In this document: positions 1-8,968 of the stretch, in pieces
How positions within the stretch are numbered: position 1 is the first letter of the stretch
Layout: the number at the start of each line of letters is the position of its first letter
Origin: Helicobacter felistomachi
GTDB lineage: Bacteria; Campylobacterota; Campylobacteria; Campylobacterales; Helicobacteraceae
DNA length: 64,000 bases
Reading direction: 5' to 3'
Assembly (NCBI RefSeq): GCF_030296895.1
Contig: NZ_AP028022.1
Location: forward strand, 620,001-684,000
Made by a program: the position numbers and the translations under genes
Notes under the pieces: model-generated
Databases searched by the model: none
What the model saw: only the letters and a program-made list of their open reading frames with translations
What the model was told of the DNA's origin: nothing

Positions 1-1
1 G

Positions 2-2684
2 CCTTTAAAGGCGAGTTTACAGGCTTTTGTGGCAAACAACGGGGATGAAAATATTGTCAAAATGGGCAAAGAGGCTTTAAACTGCGTGAGTCATGTGAGC
101 GATCTAGAAAAATCTCTACCCATCATAGAGAACATGCTAGAGGCAAGTGGGGCCAACAGCCCACAATCTACGGCGATGGACTTGGCGCAAGTCCAAGCCT
201 TTATCACAGAAAGGCTAAACGCAGAGCTCAAACGCAACAACATTTGCGAGCATTTGGGTAATTTTGAGAGGGAATTAGAAACCTTGCAAGAGCGGGCGCA
301 AGAGTTGCAAGCGGCTATCAATCAGGACAAAGAAGAGAGCATGACATCCTACATCAACGCTTTTCAACAAGCCCATCAAAACACAAAGGAGCTTAGAAAA
401 AGTGTTTTAAAGGTGGTGGAGGCATTAAAGTCAAAAATCTCTCAGAGGCGCGGGGGCATTTTAAAAAAGGCGGTGCGTTTAGGCTCCATTCGGGCACTCA
501 CCCAGTTGGGGCTCTCTTACATGGATGGAGGTATTGAAAAGATTAAAAAGAAGGATGCCAAAACAGCCGCAGATTATCTTAAAAAGGTTTTTAATTTGGG
601 CGATGGCATGGCAGAGGTGGGGCTAGAAAGGCTCCACTATTTTGGTGAAATCAACTGGGATAACAATAGGGTTCATTTGATCGACTTGGTTAGAGATGTT
701 GAGGCAACGCTACTGAGTAAAGAGGTTGAGGGGGAGCGTGCTTACCTAAGCAATTTTTACGAAGACGCACACATTAGTCCGACATGGGGTGCTGATCCCG
801 ACTACAGAATGGGATCCATTTACCCTTTCTTTTATAAGGGCGAGAATGATTTGAAAACGCCTTTAGTTGATGAGGGCTTTTGCGCCACCATGCAAGGACA
901 TAACGCCCACTTGGAGTTAAGTCGGCTCAAAACCATTAAAGAAGTCTATGGCAAGTCCACAAAAGATGACTATGACGATGCGTATGGCAACGCCGAAGTT
1001 GCCTATTTAAAGGGCATCGCTTTAGGCAGTGGGGTTTGTACCTTAGAATTAGCGCATTTGGAGTTAGAAGAGCCCAAACATTATAGAATGAGCGCACAAA
1101 AAAAGCAAAATGCGATCTTAGAGGCAAACCATCGCGCCATTGGCTATTTTAAACAGGCGTTAGAGCGGGGCTACACTTCTGCCCTAAGCTCTCTTGGCAA
1201 AAGTCTAGAAGAGCAACAAGAGCTTTTAGCCAAAGCCCCTAAACACTCTTTGCACTCTTTCTTATCTAAGTATGCCAGTGATTTTAAAGAAGTCGAGGGG
1301 CTTATGCCCGCCTTCATAGATAAGTTTGTTGCCTTTGGAGGCAAGTTGGATGCCAAAGCCCACTTTACACCCACATTTTGGCAACACCCAGACTTAAAAA
1401 ACCTAGAGGTCAAGGCAAAAGAAAAGCCCAAAAGCACCACAAAACCCCTATGGAAATATGGCAAAGACACCAAACAAGCCTTTAAAGATTACATGGAGGC
1501 TCTAAAGAGACAGGCGATGCTAAGGCGTGGCTTCTAGGGACAATGTGCTTACAGGGCGTGGTCGTCCCACCGGATTACTATGCGGCGCAGGTGTGCTTTG
1601 TAAAGGCAAGGGATTTAGATGAACTTGTAGCACACTATGGCTTGTATTTGGCTAGAGCAGCCGAAGTAGATTTCGGATATCGCTATCCATCGCTCTTAGA
1701 GGGTAAATGCTATGACCACCAACGCCCCCTAAAGCTAGCAGAAGTGCAAGAGGGCTTAGAGTGCGTTTTTCCTTTGGGTGGTTCGACAGATGCGAAGAAT
1801 ATTTACAAGGAGGCTTTGAGCGATTACGGTGATGTGAAGAATTGGGAGTGGATGTTTAAGGAGGGGCAAATGCGGGGCAGATGGTTCTACGACCATTTTT
1901 TTGAAAATGGCGCTTATTTTGGGGATGAGATGGCCATTGAGACGCAAGACGAGCTAGCAGACATTTTGGATCGTATGGAAACACAATGCCAAGAGGATGC
2001 ATCCATGTATGCGTGGAGGGGGTTTTACGCATGACAGCGGGGACAGCTAGACCTGGGGCTTGGAGCTTGAACCGTATGGAAGATGATGAGCGGGTCAGCA
2101 CATGACACTGGGAGGCCAATCATGCCTATAAAGATATGAAAACAGCCATAAAAGCGGGCTTTGTGGATGGGTATTATTTATTGGGGACAAAGGGAATCCA
2201 CGGCTACGATAGTTTTTACTGGAGCTTACAAATGTTGCGTGAAGAAGAGGGGGATAGGGAGTAAGAGGAAACATGCCCGTATTTTGAGGAATTGTTCCCT
2301 GAGGATCCCGATGATGGTGGCAGAAAGTTTTACGGACAAAAATGCCAGAAGAGTTTAGAAACAGGGGCTAAGGCGGGCTCGGTGTTGTGTGCTGTGGCGT
2401 TGGCAAACAAGTTTTTGAAGCAAGAAGATACAGATTTTAACAAGGCTCAAGAGTTGCTAGAACTGCTCACGCCCTTTTGGGAAGAACAACGCCACTATGG
2501 GGCTTTAGCGATGTTGCTTAAGCTCCTAGAGGTGCAAATCCCCCAATGCCAAGACAAACAAGCTCAAAAGCTGCAAAATAGGCTAGATGCCTACCTCGCC
2601 CATTTAGAAAAAATGGGTTGCGATCCTAGCGCCTTGCAAGACAATTACAACAACTCTGAAGTGATGCAGTGGATGGTGTTTTAA
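2..2684 (+). pseudogene. Broken Sel1-repeat (TPR-like) protein gene, open at left edge
   Basis: The reading frame is open to the window edge; a GTG at 29 is only the first internal start. Segment 2-1537 has a coiled-coil-like N-terminus (about residues 60-140) and then Sel1-type blocks such as ALTQLGLSYMDGG followed by AADYLKKVFNLGD. It stops at 1535-1537. The next frame reads through the end of that segment as GDAKAWLLGTMCLQGVVVPPD, which is a perfect continuation of the Sel1 pattern and runs to 2034. A third frame carries the rest to 2684 but is interrupted by TGA at 2103-2105 and TAA at 2262-2264, with protein-like sequence on both sides of each stop. Sel1 proteins in Helicobacter (Hcp family) are usually secreted and cysteine-rich; cysteine pairs are not evident here and no signal peptide is visible because the start lies outside. 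Two frame changes plus two stops make real decay more likely than read error. Confidence 0.7.
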
Positions 2685-2720
2685 GAGGCAGAAAAACAAC
2701 AAAAGAATCAAGGATCACAG

Positions 2721-3074
2721 ATGAAAAAAGAATACATAGAAATCACGCTAGAGATTTTAAAAGAGGCCAAAGGTCCTGTGTCGATTTACGACCTTTACGA
2801 CCGCGCTGAAGAGCTATTGAAGGCAGGCAAAATCCAACACATGTATAAAAACAGCCAAAGGGCATCTTATCCCATCTCTCAAGCTTTTAGAAAGGGCGAA
2901 GACTTGCCTTTTGTGAAAGTTGCCGACTTTCCCATCACCATTGCGCTGAAAGAATATGCGGGGAATATGATTGTGGAAAACAATACACAAGCCAAACCCA
3001 AAAAAAACGATGACTACGAACGCCGGTTACACCCCTTAGCGGCTTACTTTGCCTACCATAATCAGCTAAGATAA
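2721..3074 (+). pseudogene. Winged-helix (HARE-type) protein, 3' end cut off by IS element
   Basis: Hypothetical protein of 117 residues. The N-terminal 75 residues (EITLEILKEAKGPVSIYDLY, then ISQAFRKGEDLPF) look like the HARE/winged-helix domain found at the N-terminus of restriction-like and RNA polymerase delta-like proteins. After a lysine-rich linker the frame reaches RRLHPLAAYFAYHN, which resembles the start of the second domain of COG2958-type proteins of about 300 residues. The similarity then ends exactly where the transposable element begins (about 3062), so the second domain has been lost. It lies 36 bases after the Sel1 relic and is preceded by AAGGATCACAG, a usable ribosome site. 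Domain naming is from memory of the family and is moderately sure; the truncation is directly visible. Confidence 0.6.
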
Positions 3075-3080
3075 TCTTGC

Positions 3081-3464
3081 ATGGCACTTTGTACGAAAAC
3101 CACGATCAAATACAAGAGCAACAACAATCTTGTCTATACTTGCAAATACCATGCTGTGTGGTGTCCTAAATACAAGAGAAAAGTTCTTGTAAATCAGGTA
3201 GAGATAAGATTGAAACAAATTGTTTTAGAAGTGGCACAAGAATTAGAGGTGGAGATTTTAGAAATGGAAACAGATAAGGACCATAGAAACTCCGCTGCGC
3301 TCATTTTGGAGTGATGAAGTTTATTAGAACAGCTAAAGGCAGAAGCAGTCGGCTTTTAAGGCAAGAGTTTGTGCATTTGAGAACAAGACTACCCACACCA
3401 TGGACAAACTCTTGTTTGATTTCTTCTATAGGGGGGTGCGCCTTTGAAAACAAGTGGAAAGACG
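3081..3464 (+). pseudogene. tnpA: IS605-family Y1 transposase TnpA, degraded
   Basis: The N-terminus (TTIKYKSNNN..., KYHAVWCPKYKRKVL) is typical of the HUH single-strand transposases of IS200/IS605 elements. The frame then runs through METDKDH into a scrambled stretch that stops at 3312-3314. The region that should hold the HUH histidine pair (DHxHLL) reads DHRNSAAL instead. The distal part is recovered in another frame (MKFIRTAKGRSSRLLRQEF, TNSCLISSIGG). Because the metal-binding motif is gone and the frame is broken, this copy cannot make an active transposase. The same lesions occur in copy 2. Confidence 0.85.
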
Positions 3465-4450
3465 ATGTTAATCGCCTACAAGCAGAAACTCTACCATGCA
3501 AGCAAGCACAAGCACATCAGCAAGCTTCTACGCTTTTATGGCATTTGCTACAACCATGGTATGGCTTGGCATAAGAGATATGAAGGCTCTACAAGAAACA
3601 CTTAAATCTCTACACTCTGCAAAGCACATCACCAAACTCAATGAAAACAACACACTTTGCTTTTTAAAACTTTGGGTTCTCAAACCTTGCAGGAGTTAGT
3701 AGAGAGGATAGACAAGGCTTATCAAAGATTTTTTTAAAAACAAGGCAGACCTCCTAGATTTAACTTGTGCCTGGTGTGTGGAGAAAAACGCCAAGCGTTT
3801 TCCCCTAAACCTGCAGGCACTAACAGCGTGGGGCTTGCTGGGTTAAAAACATTTCTCACCTGCTCTCATGGCGCACAAATCCCTTACCTTTATTTTTCTC
3901 TAAATATTGGTACTTTGATGAAATCTTGTTCTAAATCTCTAAAAAGAAAAGAGGCTCAGATCACCGCTTGAAAGCTAGATGAAGGCTTGCTAGATTGCAC
4001 AGAAAAATCAAAAAACCTGAGAACAGACTTTTTCTACAAGCTTGCCAATAGTCTAGCCAGACAATACGCCACTATTTTCATTGAAGACTTGAACTTGAAG
4101 GGTATGGTTAAACTTTGGGGGTGCGCAAGCCGAAGGGTTGCGCGTCTAATGCCAAACTGCGAGGACTGTTATAATGCAAGGGCTATCCTCTAGAGAGAAA
4201 AACCCAAGTGGTTATAGGTCTCATCAAAAGCGTTGCTTTTGTTCCCAGCTCTAAAACTTGTTCTAGCTGTGGAGCACTTAAAGAGGATTTGAGCCTAAAA
4301 GATAGAGAGCGGGCCTATAATGCCTGCCAAAATTATCTCTCTTGTGGCTTTTCTTTGGATAGAGACTTCAATGCAAGCATTGATGTTCATAGAGAGCGGG
4401 CTTGCTCTTGGAGTCAAGGCTGTAAAACATGCCTAGTGGGCAAACCTTGA
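3465..4450 (+). pseudogene. tnpB: TnpB (RuvC-like RNA-guided nuclease) relic
   Basis: ATG at 3465 opens MLIAYKQKLYHASKHKH..., but the frame is lost after about 45 codons. Recognisable pieces follow in all three frames: SQTLQELVERIDKAY, GLKTFLTCSHGAQIP (RuvC-I region, with the expected Asp before GLK missing), TIFIEDLNLKGM (RuvC-II with Glu present) and CSSCGALKEDLSL ... DRDFNASI (zinc ribbon and RuvC-III Asp). Small insertions disrupt the zinc ribbon (CQNYLSCG) and the segment after NLKGM. It is non-functional as a nuclease. An omegaRNA would be expected at its 3' end, overlapping the terminal hairpin. Confidence 0.85.
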
Positions 4451-4456
4451 TGATTC

Positions 4457-4490
4457 CACACTCCCCCTAGCTTTAGCTAGGGGGAGTGTG
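4457..4490 (+). repeat. Right-end hairpin of IS copy 1
   Basis: A perfect 16-bp stem (CACACTCCCCCTAGCT with its complement) and a two-base loop lie directly before TCAA. This is the position and shape of the right-end hairpin recognised by Y1 transposases of the IS605 family. It may also act as a transcription stop. Confidence 0.85.
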
Positions 4491-4510
4491 TCAAAAAAGT
4501 AACACGCGCG

Positions 4511-4554
4511 CATTGCAAAAATATCAGATATTTTTGCGATTCTATCATGCAATG
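4511..4554. repeat. Nested inverted repeats outside the IS end
   Basis: GCAAAAATAT (4515-4524), a three-base loop and its exact complement (4528-4537) lie inside a second pair, CATTGCA (4511-4517) and TGCAATG (4548-4554). The structure follows the 3' end of the minus-strand cassette and could be its transcription stop, although no clear T-run follows. It is absent from IS copy 2, so it belongs to the flank. Confidence 0.4.
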
Positions 4555-4561
4555 AGCAAGT

Positions 4562-5695
4562 TCAAAACAATTTCTTTTTCTCTAAAAGCTGATTAGAAAG
4601 TGCCTTGGGAATGTAGTAATCTAAAATGAGTTTTTTAAAAGCATCTGTGTAGGTTTGCACATTCTGTGGTGTAAGTTGGTGGGTCTTGCTGGCAATTGTC
4701 TCTAAAACCAATTTGATGTGATTGGTGTCGTAGTGCCATAGATCGTAATAGGCATTAGTGTTTGCAACAAAGGGCATACTTCTCAAGTCGTGTATTTCCA
4801 CATTTTTATAGGTCAAAAGCTTAAGGCTGAGCGCCTTAGGGAATTGCACATACTTCTGTTCAAAAGAATTTATAAAACTCTCATGGGCGTTCTTGATGCT
4901 TCTATAGTACAGCGCAGAGAATGGAACATAAAAAAAGATAAAGTGAGTTTCAGGGTGGTTTTTAACAAGATTCTCAAGCTCAGTGTGTGCATTCCACAAA
5001 GCCCTTTTTTTAGAAAAATCTTGATTTTGATAGTCTGCATCAGGTCTTGTCTGCTTTATGTATTCTTTAAAAATCTTTTCAGGACCAGGGCGTTTTTTTG
5101 AATAATTACAATACCAAGTAAACATATTGTTGTAGGAATTTCTGCAAGGATCTTCGGTTAAGTGCTTTGCATGATGGTAGAAAGCTTTTAAATATTCGTA
5201 AGACTTTCGTGAAGTTTTGGGATTAGTGAGGTAGAGCAAGGCTTGTTTAAAACGATGATCCGTTGTGTATAAAAATTTTGGGAAAGTGTCTCTGGTGGTT
5301 GTCGTGTGCATAAAAAGATCAGAACGCAGAGCATAAATTACAGTTTTAATATTTGGCTTAAAGTGAAAGGCGAGATTTAGCGCAGCATAATTCTCAAAGC
5401 CTGCAGAGCCAGCCATGACAAATTTGATAGGTTTCTGAAGGTGAAAAAGATTAGAAAGCATATCCAATTTAATATTTTCTTCTGTGCTTGCACCTAGAAC
5501 AACACTATCATAATCAAAATTCCTAGCCATGCCAGGAATAAGCCACCTTTCATCAAATCCTGTAAAATCTACTTCATACCAACTTGCTTTTCTAAATTGT
5601 TGGAAGGGGTCCACGATATAATTAAAGAGCATCACAGAACCCAAACCGAGCAATATAAACCCAAACACCGCCCAAAGATATGTTTTAGCCGACAC
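4562..5695 (-). CDS. SGNH-like acyltransferase partner protein (AlgJ/HP0856-like)
   Basis: Protein of 377 residues with one N-terminal membrane anchor (residues about 7-27, AVFGFILLGLGSVMLFNYI) and an extracytoplasmic remainder. Residues 65-72 read VVLGASTEEN, matching the block I nucleophile region seen in SGNH-like proteins that work beside MBOAT acyltransferases; a DLWHYDTNHIK segment near residue 315 could supply the distal Asp/His pair. It lies 8 bases downstream of the MBOAT gene and closes the minus-strand cassette. The family normally completes O-acylation of an exported polysaccharide. The gene is intact, with ATG start at 5695. Its substrate is not deducible. Confidence 0.7.
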   Translation of the reverse strand: MSAKTYLWAVFGFILLGLGSVMLFNYIVDPFQQFRKASWYEVDFTGFDERWLIPGMARNFDYDSVVLGASTEENIKLDMLSNLFHLQKPIKFVMAGSAGFENYAALNLAFHFKPNIKTVIYALRSDLFMHTTTTRDTFPKFLYTTDHRFKQALLYLTNPKTSRKSYEYLKAFYHHAKHLTEDPCRNSYNNMFTWYCNYSKKRPGPEKIFKEYIKQTRPDADYQNQDFSKKRALWNAHTELENLVKNHPETHFIFFYVPFSALYYRSIKNAHESFINSFEQKYVQFPKALSLKLLTYKNVEIHDLRSMPFVANTNAYYDLWHYDTNHIKLVLETIASKTHQLTPQNVQTYTDAFKKLILDYYIPKALSNQLLEKKKLF

Positions 5696-5703
5696 GATTT
5701 ATC

Positions 5704-7157
5704 CTAAAAGTTAAAGTAAATGAATTCAGACACGCGGTTGACGTAAACCAACACATAATACCCAATGAAGGAAATCGAGACATAAGTCCAACCTAAACGC
5801 CATAAAGAGGGCTTAAAACTTTCTAAAACCTGGCAACTATTTTTAAAACAAAAGGTGATCACAAGAGCTAAAATAGCTGCCGTTCCAATGAAATATTTGC
5901 TGGTATAATCTAGCTCTCTGCTAAAGAAATAATTTTTAAATCCACTCATCAAAAACATCGCCTTAAGCACCTTAAGCGCATCATCCAAGTTCTTCGCTCT
6001 AAAGAACACTTCTGTAATATTCACATAATTGAAAGTGATAAACCACCCCAACCACATGGGGAGAGGTTTAAGTTTGTATTTTTTGCGGATTTTCTTAGAC
6101 CAATAGTGGTTCACAACCACGCCTAGCCCATGCAAAAACCCAAAGAAAACAAACATCCAGCTTGCCCCATGCCAAAGCCCAGCGATCAAAAAAGCGATGA
6201 AAATAGCTAGCATCGAGGTGTGGAAAGTGATTTGTTTAAACATGCGCGCCACAGACACATATAAATAATCAAAAATGAAACGGCTTAAGGTCATGTGCCA
6301 GCGTTGCCAATATTCTACCATGCTCGTGGCTTTATAAGGGCTATTGAAGTTTTGAGGCAGGCGGATATTAAAGAGTAAAGCTGCCCCGATTGCCATGTCT
6401 GTATACCCGCTAAAGTCAAAGTAGAGTTGGAAAGTGTAGGCTAAAGAAGTCATCCACCCTCTAAAGCAGAGAGCACCTTAGAGGTGTCAAAACCCATTGT
6501 GGCGATTTTCGCCAAGCTGTCAGCGATCACCACCTTTTTAAAAAGCCCGATGGCAAAGATAAAAATCCCGCTAGCAATGTTGTCTAAAGAGATGCGCTTA
6601 TTGCCATCTTTAGCAAATTGGGGCATCATCTCTTGGTGGTGGACGATGGGACCCGCGATGAGCTGAGGGAAGAAGGTTACGAACAAGGTATAGTCTAAGA
6701 AATTAGAAAAGCCAGCTTGGGGTTTTTTCTCTGTTTCGATTTTGGCATAACTGTCGAGCAAAAAGGTGAGTTGTTGCAAGGTGAAAAAGCTAATGGCTAA
6801 AGGCAACGCTAAATGCAAGAGATTTACAGAGGTGCTAAAGAGCGCGTTGAAGTTGCTAAGAAAGAAGTCGGCGTATTTGAAATAGCCCAGCAAAGCCACA
6901 TTGGCGATGATCCCACAAACAAGCCACGCTTTAGCCTGCTTAGGGCGCACCCACATCGCTTGCACAATGGCGTAGTTAAAAATAATGGAAATTAAAATGA
7001 GGGGGAGGTATTTGACATTCCAATAGGCGTAAAAAAACAAACTCGCCCCCACTAAAAACGCCTTCGCCCCCAAAGCACTCCAACGGCTTAAAACAAAATA
7101 GCCCAAAAAGCTCAAGGGCAAAAACATAAAAATAAACTCTACAGAATTAAAAAGCAT
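5704..7157 (-). pseudogene. MBOAT O-acyltransferase (AlgI-like), split into two overlapping frames
   Basis: A membrane-bound O-acyltransferase carried by two frames. Part 1 (7157-6450, 235 residues) holds the N-terminal membrane segments and FFPQLIAGPIVHHQEMMPQF. Part 2 (6453-5704, 249 residues) continues as TFQLYFDFSGYTDMAIG, EYWQRWHMTLSRF and AGLWHGASWMFVFFGFLHG, the last containing the catalytic His region. In intact relatives the junction reads ...LEGWMTSLAYTF; here one extra base gives LEGG-stop. Stop and start overlap as ATGA, so coupled translation of two half-proteins is conceivable, but a single-base indel is the simpler reading. Together the halves give about 484 residues, normal for AlgI. 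The role is to move an acyl group across the inner membrane onto an exported glycan, with the SGNH protein downstream. Confidence 0.8.
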
Positions 7158-7170
7158 AAAAACCTTTCTG

Positions 7171-7881
7171 TTAAAATCCCAACCCGCCCGTGATGGGGAT
7201 GTTTAGCCCTGTCATGTAATCGCTCCCACTAGAGAGCAAAAAGAGCAACATGGGCACAATGTCCTTGGGAGTGGCGTTGCGCTTTAGAGGGTGGTTTTCA
7301 GCTGCCACCTGCACGATTTTAGGATCGATGCTTTCTAAAAACTTGGTTTCGATCATGGAGGGAGAGAGGCAGTTGATTTGGATATTGTGCTCCTTGTAAT
7401 CGCTTGCCATAGAACGCATGAGCCCTAACAAGGCATATTTCATCGTGGTATAAACGCTGGTGTGTTTAGGGGGGATGTTGCACACAGAACTTGAGAGCAT
7501 TGCCACCACCTTACCCCCCTGTTTTTGGTGCGCAAGGGGGGGTAAAAAGGCCTGCAACATCAAAAAGAAGCTTTGCACACTGGCGCTAAAGTCGTGTTGC
7601 AAGGCTTGGGGGGAGATGTCTTTAAGACGGGTGTAGGCATACTTGGGGTGGGCTAGATGCACGATTTTATTAGGCGTGGGGTGGTTAGCCTTAATGTTTT
7701 CAATCAAGGCTTGCACTTCTTGCAAAGAGCTTAAATCCGCCTTGAGGGGGTGTAAATTAGGCTTGTTGGGCAGGGGGCTTTTGTGGCTGTGGGCTAAAAT
7801 AATGGCTTCTCTTGGCAATGCCTCCAAAAGGGCTAGCCCCAAATCCGAGGAAGCCCCTAAGATTAAATAGGTATCTTTCAT
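7171..7881 (-). CDS. SDR-family oxidoreductase (FabG-like ketoreductase)
   Basis: A short-chain dehydrogenase/reductase of 236 residues. The N-terminus has the Rossmann motif GASSDLG (residues 8-14). The catalytic set is visible: MLSSSVCN (Ser) and VYTTMKYAL (Tyr-x3-Lys), followed by INCLSPSMIETKF. It overlaps the upstream MaoC gene by four bases (ATGA), so the two are translationally coupled. Next to an acyl carrier protein and two hydratases, a role as 3-ketoacyl (or related) reductase on a carrier-bound acyl chain is likely. This is inferred from neighbours, not proven by sequence. Confidence 0.8.
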   Translation of the reverse strand: MKDTYLILGASSDLGLALLEALPREAIILAHSHKSPLPNKPNLHPLKADLSSLQEVQALIENIKANHPTPNKIVHLAHPKYAYTRLKDISPQALQHDFSASVQSFFLMLQAFLPPLAHQKQGGKVVAMLSSSVCNIPPKHTSVYTTMKYALLGLMRSMASDYKEHNIQINCLSPSMIETKFLESIDPKIVQVAAENHPLKRNATPKDIVPMLLFLLSSGSDYMTGLNIPITGGLGF

Positions 7882-8342
7882 TCTAAGACCTTGGCTAAAA
7901 TGTCTGCAGTGCTCACTAAAAAGGGTTCATCATTGATATTCTCAATGCGCGCTTTTAAACTTGCCACTTGGAAAGCCTCATTCAAATGCACAATGCGCCC
8001 GCTCACCTGCAAGCAATCCCCCACATACACGGGTTTTTTAAAGCGTAGGTCATAACTTAAAGACATGGCATATTCCCCGGGCAAGTGCTTACCCACTAGC
8101 CTAGAATAAAACATGCCCAGTGCCGCCCCGTGCAAGAGCACCCCCTTAAAACCCTTTGAAAGCATGTAATCCGTGTTGGCGTGCAAATGGCTATCATCGC
8201 CGCTTAGGACCCTGAATTTTTCCAACATTTCTGCAGTCACCACAACGCTAAACCCGCCACACATGCCCACACGCAATTCTTGAAACTTATACGCATGCTT
8301 TAGACCAACAGCCCCACCTGTAATTTGGCGCGGCTCACACAT
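7878..8342 (-). CDS. MaoC-like (R)-hydratase/dehydratase, second copy
   Basis: A hot-dog-fold protein of 154 residues if it starts at the ATG overlapping the stop of the first MaoC gene (ATGTGTGA, 8342-8335). The catalytic block reads LSGDDSHLHANTDYMLSKGF and then VLLHGAALGMFYSRLVG, keeping the Asp and His of the MaoC site. The frame is open upstream of the chosen start but carries the first gene out of phase there, so the longer version is an artefact. It may once have been fused to the first MaoC: one base fewer in the C8 tract would join them into a double hot-dog protein. It probably adds or removes water on an ACP- or CoA-bound enoyl/3-hydroxyacyl group. Confidence 0.75.
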   Translation of the reverse strand: MCEPRQITGGAVGLKHAYKFQELRVGMCGGFSVVVTAEMLEKFRVLSGDDSHLHANTDYMLSKGFKGVLLHGAALGMFYSRLVGKHLPGEYAMSLSYDLRFKKPVYVGDCLQVSGRIVHLNEAFQVASLKARIENINDEPFLVSTADILAKVLE

Positions 8343-8742
8343 AGCCCCCCCCGATGAGGGCATCAATGCCTGCGCTGATCTCGATCGTTTTAAAGCTTGC
8401 ATTGCAATGGGTGATCTTGCCCCAAACGCGCAAATCTGCAGGGGCGTAAAGAGGGTTTTTAAACGCCACTTTGATCCCCTGAAAGAGGGCGTATTTGCCG
8501 GGCAAATGCATCCCCACCAAGCGGGAATAATATGCGCTGTGTAACATTCCATGCACCACGCAATCTTTAAAGCCCTTTTCTTGGGCATAGCTGGGGTCTG
8601 TGTGTAGGGGGTTGGTGTCCCCACTGAGTGTGCTAAACTCTTGCAGGTTTTGTGGGTTTAAGGTGAGGTTAAAACTTTCTTCCAAGCCCTCAAAGAGGTC
8701 GGCAAAGCGGTAGGTTCTAAGCACGGACAAGTTTGCGTTCAA
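8335..8742 (-). CDS. MaoC-like (R)-hydratase/dehydratase, first copy
   Basis: Protein of 135 residues with a canonical MaoC motif: LSGDTNPLHTDPSYAQEKGF followed by CVVHGMLHSAYYSRLVG. It begins with TTG at 8742 inside the end of the acyl carrier protein gene (26-base overlap); a GTG a few codons later is an alternative. It ends IDALIGGGYV just after a run of eight G (sense strand). The paralogous second copy follows at once. Tandem MaoC proteins often pair as active and structural halves, but here both keep the Asp/His pair, so both may be catalytic. Confidence 0.75.
   Translation of the reverse strand: MNANLSVLRTYRFADLFEGLEESFNLTLNPQNLQEFSTLSGDTNPLHTDPSYAQEKGFKDCVVHGMLHSAYYSRLVGMHLPGKYALFQGIKVAFKNPLYAPADLRVWGKITHCNASFKTIEISAGIDALIGGGYV
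8345..8352. repeat. C8 tract at the MaoC-MaoC junction
   Basis: Eight consecutive C on the plus strand (G8 in the sense direction) lie eight bases before the stop of the first MaoC gene. With eight, the first gene ends and the second restarts on the overlapping ATG; with seven, the two frames fuse. Tracts of this length can slip, so the locus could switch between two proteins and one fused protein. Confidence 0.5.
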
Positions 8743-8968
8743 TCAAGGCAACCATTTCGCCCACATTCTTAAGCCCCTGTAATTCGCTTAAATGGAACTT
8801 AACTTTAAAGTGTTTTTCAATGGCACTAATTAAACTAATGTGATTCAAGCTGTCCCAATCCTCAATATCGCTTGCGTTGGTGCTCTCATTGATGACTAGG
8901 CTCGAATCGTCAAAGATGTCTCTAAAAATCTCTTGCAACTGGCTAAAAATCTGTGCTGTTTCCATCAT
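8717..8968 (-). CDS. Dedicated acyl carrier protein
   Basis: An acidic protein of 83 residues with the carrier signature DWDSLNHISLI; Ser40 is the expected phosphopantetheine site. It is not the housekeeping AcpP by context: it sits between the FkbH-like gene (overlap of 26 bases at 8943-8968) and the MaoC pair. Carrier proteins next to FkbH-like proteins usually accept a glyceryl unit. The start ATG is 8968; a second ATG follows immediately (MMETAQ). Confidence 0.85.
   Translation of the reverse strand: MMETAQIFSQLQEIFRDIFDDSSLVINESTNASDIEDWDSLNHISLISAIEKHFKVKFHLSELQGLKNVGEMVALIERKLVRA

Larger units (their letters stand above)
3062..4494 (+). mobile_element. IS200/IS605-family element (ISHp608-like), decayed, copy 1
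   Basis: This is nearly identical to the element at 22711-24176 (a handful of substitutions and one-base indels in about 1.4 kb). It carries tnpA and tnpB relics in the usual order and ends in a perfect 16-bp hairpin followed by TCAA (4491-4494). The two copies diverge immediately after TCAA, the right cleavage sequence I recall for ISHp608. The left boundary is less sure: both copies share TCAGCTAAGATAAT (3062-3075 here) but differ between that and about 3094. No target duplication is expected for this family. Insertion truncated the winged-helix gene upstream. Confidence 0.85.

Noticed and set aside
4790-5101. Plus-strand frame of 103 codons opposite the SGNH gene
   Set aside because: Antisense to an intact gene, no start site, no motif.
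7878-8624. Longer version of the second MaoC gene starting at 8624
   Set aside because: Its first 94 codons overlap the first MaoC gene out of phase and read as nonsense; the ATG at 8342 fits the homology.
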